DNA from: Eubacteriales Family XIII. Incertae Sedis bacterium
GTDB lineage: Bacteria; Bacillota; Clostridia; Peptostreptococcales; Anaerovoracaceae
Direction: 5' to 3'
Assembly: GCA_031276775.1 (NCBI GenBank)
Contig: JAISML010000006.1
Coordinates: 1-11,299, forward strand
DNA length: 11,299 nucleotides
Part shown: positions 7,488 through 11,299 of the stretch, in pieces
Position numbering within the stretch: the first letter of the stretch is position 1
Layout of the letters: every line of letters begins with the position of its first letter
Position numbers and translations under genes: made by a program
Notes under the pieces: generated by a model
The model's database searches: none
Seen by the model: only the letters and a program-made list of their open reading frames with translations
What the model was told of the DNA's origin: nothing

Positions 7488-7521
7488 GGGCCCCGCGTAA
7501 ACAATGCTTTACGCGGGGCCC
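7488..7521. terminator. Perfect 14-bp inverted repeat after the activator gene: terminator-like stem or enhancer dyad
   Basis: GGGCCCCGCGTAAA and TTTACGCGGGGCCC flank a 6-nt loop, 20 nt after the activator stop codon. The stem is very stable, but no T run follows in either direction, so it is not a classical intrinsic terminator. It overlaps a CCCTCGAGGG palindrome (7481-7490). Its centre is about 145 bp upstream of the predicted sigma-54 start point, a usual distance for an enhancer-binding-protein site, so it may serve as the upstream activating sequence, as a terminator, or both. Confidence 0.5.
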
Positions 7522-7622
7522 CCGCTCCCGTTCCGCGTCGCCGCGCGGAAGCAAATCCTCTCCGAACGGAAAGGCGGCGAAAGGCCGCGCGCCTCGCCTC
7601 CCGCGACGCCCTCGGCGCGCAA

Positions 7623-7637
7623 TGGCATACTTCTTGC
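7623..7637 (+). promoter_or_regulatory. Sigma-54 (-24/-12) promoter ahead of the GPH transporter
   Basis: TGGCATACTTCTTGC matches the consensus TGGCAC-N5-TTGC with one mismatch and exact spacing; the invariant GG and GC pairs are present. Transcription would begin near 7649, about 79 nt before the transporter start. The gene just upstream encodes a sigma-54 activator, which strongly supports the call. Confidence 0.82.
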
Positions 7638-7650
7638 GTTTGATTTTATA

Positions 7651-7694
7651 TGTCACTGCACGGGGTTGTGTGTCCCTGCACGGGGCTTGCCCCG
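7651..7694 (+). repeat. Imperfect 20-bp-period direct repeat and small hairpin in the transporter leader
   Basis: TGTCACTGCACGGGGT (7651-7666) and TGTCCCTGCACGGGGC (7671-7686) match at 14 of 16 positions with a period of 20 bp, about two helical turns. The second copy runs into CGGGG-CTTG-CCCCG, a 5-bp stem with a 4-nt loop. They lie just downstream of the predicted sigma-54 start point, so they could affect the leader RNA or bind a protein. Confidence 0.5.
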
Positions 7695-7727
7695 CATCGA
7701 TCGAGCGTGCCGAAAGGAGGATACCGT

Positions 7728-9197
7728 ATGAAAACAATCGACGCAGGACAAAAACGAAGGGCACTGCCGATCCGGATGAAAGCGGGCTATGCCATCGGGC
7801 AGATGTCGGATTCCATCGGGTTCAACGTGTTCTATTTCTTTTTTTTGTTTTTCCTGACGGATTTTGCGGGGGTTCCCGCCGGAACGGCGGGGACGATCTC
7901 GCTGATCGCCGTCACGTGGGACGCGGTGACGGACCCGGTCGTGGGACACATCTCCGACAATCTGCGTTCGCGGCACGGAAGGCGGCGCCCGATGATGCTT
8001 GCGGCCTTGGCGCCGTATTCCGTCTGCACCTATCTGCTGTTCAACAACATCGGCGCGCCGGGCGGCGCAAAGGCGTTCTATTTCGGGGCGGTCGCAATCC
8101 TGTTTTGGAGCTGCTACAAGGTGTACGTCATCCCGTTTTTCGCGTTGGGCGCGGAATTGACGGACGATTTTGACGAACGGACTTCTCTCCGGGTCTGGGC
8201 GAGCGTGCCGCTGTACGGCGCGGTCATGCTGACGTCGGCCGCTCCGCCCGTGATCATAGAGTTCACCTTGCAAGGGGGAGGCGACGGCACGGACGCGTGG
8301 CACAATGTCGGCCTGATCTTTGGCGGCGCCATCGCGCTGACCGTATTCGTTTGCCACCGCGCGACGAAGGGCGGGGAGATCGTGAAGAAGGAGGCGTACA
8401 GCGTCGGAAAGGACGCGGGGGACGCGGGGGACACGGGGGACGCGGGGCATTTCGTTCTGCGGCTTTTCACCAACCTGCGGAGCGTCCTTCGCGTGAAGCC
8501 CGCCAAGTTCCTCTTGCTGTCGGTGCTTTTCTGGTCCGTCGTTTCGTCCATGGCCAGCGGCGGCCTCGTATATCTCATGACGAACGTCCTGCATTATTCC
8601 GCAAGCCTGCAATCGATCTGCTTTGTGGTGTTGAGCTTGGCCGGGATCGTCTGGCTGCCGGCGATCAATTTCGGCTCCGCGAGATTCGACAAGCGGAGGG
8701 TCTATTTTCTGACCTTGCTGTTTTCCGCCGCGTGTCTGATCTCTTTCAATTTCATACGCTTTCCGACGCCCGCATTCCTGATCGTGTTCCTCGTTTTGTT
8801 CGAAATGGGAAACAGCGCGTTCTGGACGCTGTACTATTCCATGATGTACGACATCAGCGAGTTGGACGAGTTCATCTCCGGAAAAAGGCGGGAAGGGACC
8901 ATCGCGGCGCTCATGTCGTTCTCGCAGAAGTTGGGATCGGCTTTCGCGCTCTGGCTGATGGGCTTCGTTCTGGATCTCGGCGGCTACAACGGATCTGCGG
9001 CGCTGCAACCCGACACGGCGCTGAACGCCATCGTATGGGTCAATACGTGGATACCGGGCGCGATCGGGCTCGGCGCGGCGCTGTTCGCCTTCCTCTATCC
9101 GCTGACGAAACCGCGCTTCAATGCCCTGCTGCAAGCGCTCGCGTTGAAACGCAACGGGGAGGCGCATTCAACGGCAGGTTTCGAGAAATTGCTGTAG
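7728..9197 (+). CDS. GPH-family (MelB-like) cation symporter, MFS superfamily
   Basis: A 489-residue inner-membrane transporter with about 12 predicted membrane segments. The start is fixed by AAAGGAGG 7 nt upstream. The glycoside-pentoside-hexuronide family signature D-x3-D-P-x2-G-x3-D with a following GRRRP runs from Asp65 to Pro88; Asp65 and Asp69 fall where MelB binds its coupling cation. The second signature IPFFALGAELTDDFDERTSL (about 135-154) and the C-half motif DISELDEFISGKRREG (375-390) are also present. GPH proteins usually import sugars or glycosides with Na+ or H+. Here the partner gene is a peptidase, so the cargo may instead be a peptide-like, amide or glycosylated compound; this is inference. 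The central cytoplasmic loop carries four DAG/DTG units (229-240) encoded by a 9-bp DNA repeat. Expression is predicted from the sigma-54 promoter at 7623. Confidence 0.9.
   Translation: MKTIDAGQKRRALPIRMKAGYAIGQMSDSIGFNVFYFFFLFFLTDFAGVPAGTAGTISLIAVTWDAVTDPVVGHISDNLRSRHGRRRPMMLAALAPYSVCTYLLFNNIGAPGGAKAFYFGAVAILFWSCYKVYVIPFFALGAELTDDFDERTSLRVWASVPLYGAVMLTSAAPPVIIEFTLQGGGDGTDAWHNVGLIFGGAIALTVFVCHRATKGGEIVKKEAYSVGKDAGDAGDTGDAGHFVLRLFTNLRSVLRVKPAKFLLLSVLFWSVVSSMASGGLVYLMTNVLHYSASLQSICFVVLSLAGIVWLPAINFGSARFDKRRVYFLTLLFSAACLISFNFIRFPTPAFLIVFLVLFEMGNSAFWTLYYSMMYDISELDEFISGKRREGTIAALMSFSQKLGSAFALWLMGFVLDLGGYNGSAALQPDTALNAIVWVNTWIPGAIGLGAALFAFLYPLTKPRFNALLQALALKRNGEAHSTAGFEKLL
8412..8447 (+). repeat. 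Four tandem copies of a 9-bp repeat in the transporter gene
   Basis: The unit GACGCGGGG occurs four times head to tail (third copy GACACGGGG). Each unit is three codons, encoding DAG-DAG-DTG-DAG at residues 229-240, in the loop between the two six-helix halves. Copy-number change would keep the frame and alter the loop length only. Confidence 0.85.
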
Positions 9198-9198
9198 G

Positions 9199-9216
9199 GG
9201 ACCGCAGGGCCGGTCC
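9199..9216 (+). other. Weak hairpin directly after the transporter stop
   Basis: GGACCG and CGGTCC form a 6-bp stem with a 6-nt loop two bases after the stop codon. There is no adjacent U tract (a short T4 comes about 14 nt later), so readthrough into the peptidase gene is expected. Confidence 0.3.
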
Positions 9217-9251
9217 GCAAACATAAGGGGTTTTATATACAAATCGGTTCC

Positions 9252-9338
9252 GTGCAATGATGTGTGCGCAGTTTTGATTTGAGCAGGTGAGCAATCGGTG
9301 AGCAGTAACGATGTGTGCACTTTGGGGAGTGCAATCGG
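9252..9338 (+). repeat. Cluster of short direct repeats between transporter and peptidase genes
   Basis: The 150-nt gap holds several short repeats: GATGTGTGC at 9259 and 9310, GTGCAAT at 9252 and 9329, GCAATCGG at 9291 and 9331, and GGTGAGCA at 9286 and 9297 (11 bp apart, one helical turn). No clear -10/-35 or -24/-12 promoter accompanies them. They could be half-sites for a regulator or remains of local duplication. Confidence 0.45.
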
Positions 9339-9347
9339 AGGGTTACA

Positions 9348-10478
9348 ATGAAGAAAGCAAGAGCGAGGGATTTGGGCATCGTGCTGCCCGGAACGCCGGG
9401 CTTGCACAACGCCATAACGGATGTGAGCGGCGTCGAAGTCGGGTTTTCAACCGTGATCATCGGCGAACCGCAGGATTACAAGGGACCGGGTTCCGCCTTT
9501 GCGCGGACCGGCGTGACGGCCGTCCTGCCTCGGGGGAAGCGGAGAAGCGCCGTATTCGCCGGACGATGCGATCTGAACGGGAACGGAGAATTGACGGGAA
9601 CGCACTGGATCGACGATTCCGGATTTATGCACGGCCCGCTCATGATCACCAATACCAACAGCGTGGGCGTTGTCAGGGACACGGTCTCGAAATGGATGCT
9701 CGACAACGGATTTTATTACCCCATGGTGGAGGGCGGACGGCCCATCGAGGGCGTCGGCTATTTCTATCCGACCGTGGGGGAAACCTGGGACGGAACGCTG
9801 AACGACACCAACGGTTTTCACGTAAAGGCGGCGCACGCGCTGGAGGCTCTGGAGAACGCAAAGCCGGGCCCGGTCGCCGAGGGCAACGTGGGCGGCGGGA
9901 CGGGAATGCAGTGCCACGAGTTCAAGGGGGGAACGGGCACGGCATCGCGGGTGCTCACGAAGGAGCAAGGCGGGTTCACGGTGGGGGCGCTGGTGCAGGC
10001 AAACCACGGTTTCAGGGCGCACTTCGAGATATTGGGCGTACCCATGGCAGACAAGATCAAGGGCTGCGATCCCATCCTCAATTCGCTTGCGCCCAAACCC
10101 GGAACGGGTTCCGTCATCGTGGCGCTCGCGACGGATGCCCCTCTGCTTCCGCGGCAGTTGTCCAAGATGTGCCGCCGCGCGCCGATCGGCATCGGCAAAC
10201 TGGGTGCGGGCTTCGAAAACGGGTCGGGAGACATCTTTCTGGCCTTCTCTTCGGCGAACGAGAACGCTTACACGTTCACGCAAACCAAGATCGACCTGCT
10301 CGGCGACGATATGATGGATCCGATCTACAAGGCTGCGGCGGAAGCCGTGGAAGAGGCGATATTGAACGCCCTCTGCGCTGCGGAGACCATGACGGGCATC
10401 GAGGGCAACACATATTTCGCGTTGCCGCACGAGCAGGTGGTCGCGGTTTTGGATGAATACGGAAAAATCAGAAGGTGA
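9348..10478 (+). CDS. P1/DmpA-family (MEROPS S58) self-processing aminopeptidase
   Basis: A 376-residue Ntn-like hydrolase. DmpA and its relatives BapA remove N-terminal residues, including D-Ala or beta-amino acids, from short peptides, amides and esters. The family maturation site is visible: Gly254-Ser255 within PGTGSVIVALATDAPL, where autocleavage makes the N-terminal Ser of the beta chain the nucleophile. Other family marks are the early PGLHNAITDVSGVEVG, THWIDDSG, TNTNSVG, the GNVGGGTGM loop, VQANHG (Asn219, oxyanion position in the family) and NGSGDIFLAFS near 291-301. Length fits the family. The ATG at 9348 has GGAGGG upstream; an in-frame ATG at 9315 does not. There is no signal peptide, so it is cytoplasmic and would act on what the upstream transporter brings in. 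Its true substrate is not known. It converges on the next gene with a 19-nt gap. Confidence 0.94.
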   Translation: MKKARARDLGIVLPGTPGLHNAITDVSGVEVGFSTVIIGEPQDYKGPGSAFARTGVTAVLPRGKRRSAVFAGRCDLNGNGELTGTHWIDDSGFMHGPLMITNTNSVGVVRDTVSKWMLDNGFYYPMVEGGRPIEGVGYFYPTVGETWDGTLNDTNGFHVKAAHALEALENAKPGPVAEGNVGGGTGMQCHEFKGGTGTASRVLTKEQGGFTVGALVQANHGFRAHFEILGVPMADKIKGCDPILNSLAPKPGTGSVIVALATDAPLLPRQLSKMCRRAPIGIGKLGAGFENGSGDIFLAFSSANENAYTFTQTKIDLLGDDMMDPIYKAAAEAVEEAILNALCAAETMTGIEGNTYFALPHEQVVAVLDEYGKIRR

Positions 10479-10497
10479 TTTGACGGCGCCGCCGGAC

Positions 10498-11235
10498 TCA
10501 CTCCGAGAAGCGCACGAAGCCGCCGCCCCGCGCGGCGCTCGAAAGCCAGCGGCCCAGGTTCACGTCGAGCAGGTTGCAGTTGTCGAGTATCTCGACGCGC
10601 ACCGCGCCGTCCGCTTCGCAGGCAAGCCCCGTGATCGTGACCCAGTGCCATTTTTCCAGTTGAAGCTCCAGACCGTTGTGCAGGTTCAGAAAGGCCACGG
10701 GCAGGTCCCGCGCGAGCCCGCCTTGTATGAATGCGGCGACGTGCGCGAGCGGCGGGCGCTCCGCGCGGGCGTCGGCGATGTCCATCGCCTCGGTGCGCAG
10801 GCGCAGACCCTCGGCGGCGGCGTAGCCGGCGATGCCCCGGCGCAGCTTCGCCGTGCTGTTCACACCGCCCCGGCCGGGCGTCACGTACTTCCACACGCGG
10901 TTCATCAGGCGGATGAATTCTTCTTTTTCCCGGATCTCGGGGGCGCGGTTTTTCGCGGGAGCGGCGGACTGCCCGGCGGCTCCGGCGGCTCCGGGCGTTG
11001 CCGCGTCCCCGGCTTCCGGCGCGCGGGCCCGCGCGTTTGTCAGGTAGAGGATCACGTTCGTCGCGGTGGTCGGCCCGCATCCGGACATGCGCCGCCACCA
11101 GGAACCGTACCAGTCCTGATCGCCGCCCTTGACCGTTTCGCCGCCGCGCGCGTCCGCTAGGTCAAAGTATTCAAGATTTGACAGCATTACCCTCATGCCC
11201 GCACCGCTTTCGGCCGCCGCGCGCGGCCCGCGCAT
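10498..11235 (-). CDS. C39-like papain-fold cysteine protease, single domain
   Basis: A 245-residue protein with the marks of the peptidase C39-like family: a Trp-rich approach GDQDWYGSWWRRMSGCGPTTATN holding the candidate nucleophile Cys53, the His in LEKWHWVTITGL (His197), and the acidic/Asn site ILDNCN (Asp218-Asn219). An Ala/Gly/Pro-rich insert of about 30 residues (about 68-98) separates the Cys region from the rest. No transmembrane segment or transporter domain is attached, unlike bacteriocin-processing C39 ABC exporters. The ATG at 11235 is 3 nt after the upstream stop, suggesting translational coupling, but ATGs at 11196 and 11187 lie closer to the conserved NLEYFD and are also possible; none has a strong ribosome binding site. 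Substrate unknown. Confidence 0.75.
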   Translation of the reverse strand: MRGPRAAAESGAGMRVMLSNLEYFDLADARGGETVKGGDQDWYGSWWRRMSGCGPTTATNVILYLTNARARAPEAGDAATPGAAGAAGQSAAPAKNRAPEIREKEEFIRLMNRVWKYVTPGRGGVNSTAKLRRGIAGYAAAEGLRLRTEAMDIADARAERPPLAHVAAFIQGGLARDLPVAFLNLHNGLELQLEKWHWVTITGLACEADGAVRVEILDNCNLLDVNLGRWLSSAARGGGFVRFSE

Positions 11236-11238
11236 CCG

Positions 11239-11299
11239 CTACTGCCGCCGTTCGCTCATCAGCGCGCAGATCGCGTTGGAAAATGCCACGGGGTCCTCG
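11239..11299 (-). CDS. C-terminal end of an unidentified protein; 5' part outside the window
   Basis: One frame reads 19 codons, ending ICALMSERRQ, then TAG at 11241-11239. The other two frames on this strand give less plausible protein. The stop is 3 nt from the furthest-upstream start of the C39-like gene, which suggests an operon entering from the right edge. Too short to assign a family. Confidence 0.45.
   Translation of the reverse strand, partial: EDPVAFSNAICALMSERRQ

Noticed and set aside
6297..7764. Long open frame on the minus strand opposite the activator gene (about 484 codons)
   Set aside because: Arg/Ala-rich shadow of a clearly coding GC-rich gene; no recognisable domain and no ribosome binding site.
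7653..9167. Long minus-strand open frame opposite the GPH transporter
   Set aside because: Arg/Gln-rich shadow composition and no membrane or domain features, while the plus strand encodes an intact family member.
9231..9244. TATATAC as a -10 box for the peptidase gene
   Set aside because: Only a partial match to TATAAT and nothing resembling a -35 at the right distance.
1..11299. CRISPR array, tRNA, rRNA, insertion sequence or attachment site
   Set aside because: No regularly spaced repeats with spacers, no tRNA-like cloverleaf or rRNA segment noticed, and no transposase or integrase reading frame.

Overview
The window most likely comes from a Gram-positive bacterium of the Firmicutes, probably a Clostridia-type anaerobe. 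It has two LPxTG-anchored, pilin-like surface proteins, strong AAAGGAGG-type ribosome binding sites, and a sigma-54 activator of the kind found in that phylum. Overall base composition is GC-rich, but the bodies of the two surface-protein genes are visibly more AT-rich than everything around them. No species can be named from the sequence alone.

Left part (1-5931, minus strand): a two-gene sortase-dependent pilus locus cut by the window edge. The first gene encodes a 1369-residue ancillary or tip-type surface protein with an LPETGG anchor. The second encodes a SpaH/EbpB-type backbone pilin with an LPESGG anchor, of which only the last few residues are lost. A GC-rich hairpin lies just before the pilin ribosome binding site. 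No sortase is present; a class C sortase gene would be expected beyond the left edge. The backbone pilin gene carries a run of nine C (G on the coding strand) near its 5' end.

Centre (5932-6417): a divergent intergenic region. It holds a promoter with a perfect TATAAT for the pilus operon, an AT tract behind it, a cluster of GTTAC-like half-sites and a hairpin in the leader. A second TATAAT-type promoter drives the rightward genes.

Right-centre (6418-10478, plus strand): a sensor-less (PspF-like) sigma-54 activator with all catalytic motifs intact, then a GPH-family cation symporter, then a P1/DmpA-family (S58) self-processing aminopeptidase. A near-perfect -24/-12 sigma-54 promoter stands between the activator and the transporter, and a perfect 14-bp dyad lies about 145 bp upstream of the predicted start point, where an enhancer would be expected. 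I read this as a self-contained, sigma-54-controlled module for taking up and cleaving a small amide, peptide or conjugate; the substrate is not known.

Right edge (10498-11299, minus strand, convergent): a C39-like papain-fold cysteine protease, preceded by the last 19 codons of an unidentified gene whose stop lies 3 nt before the furthest-upstream protease start.
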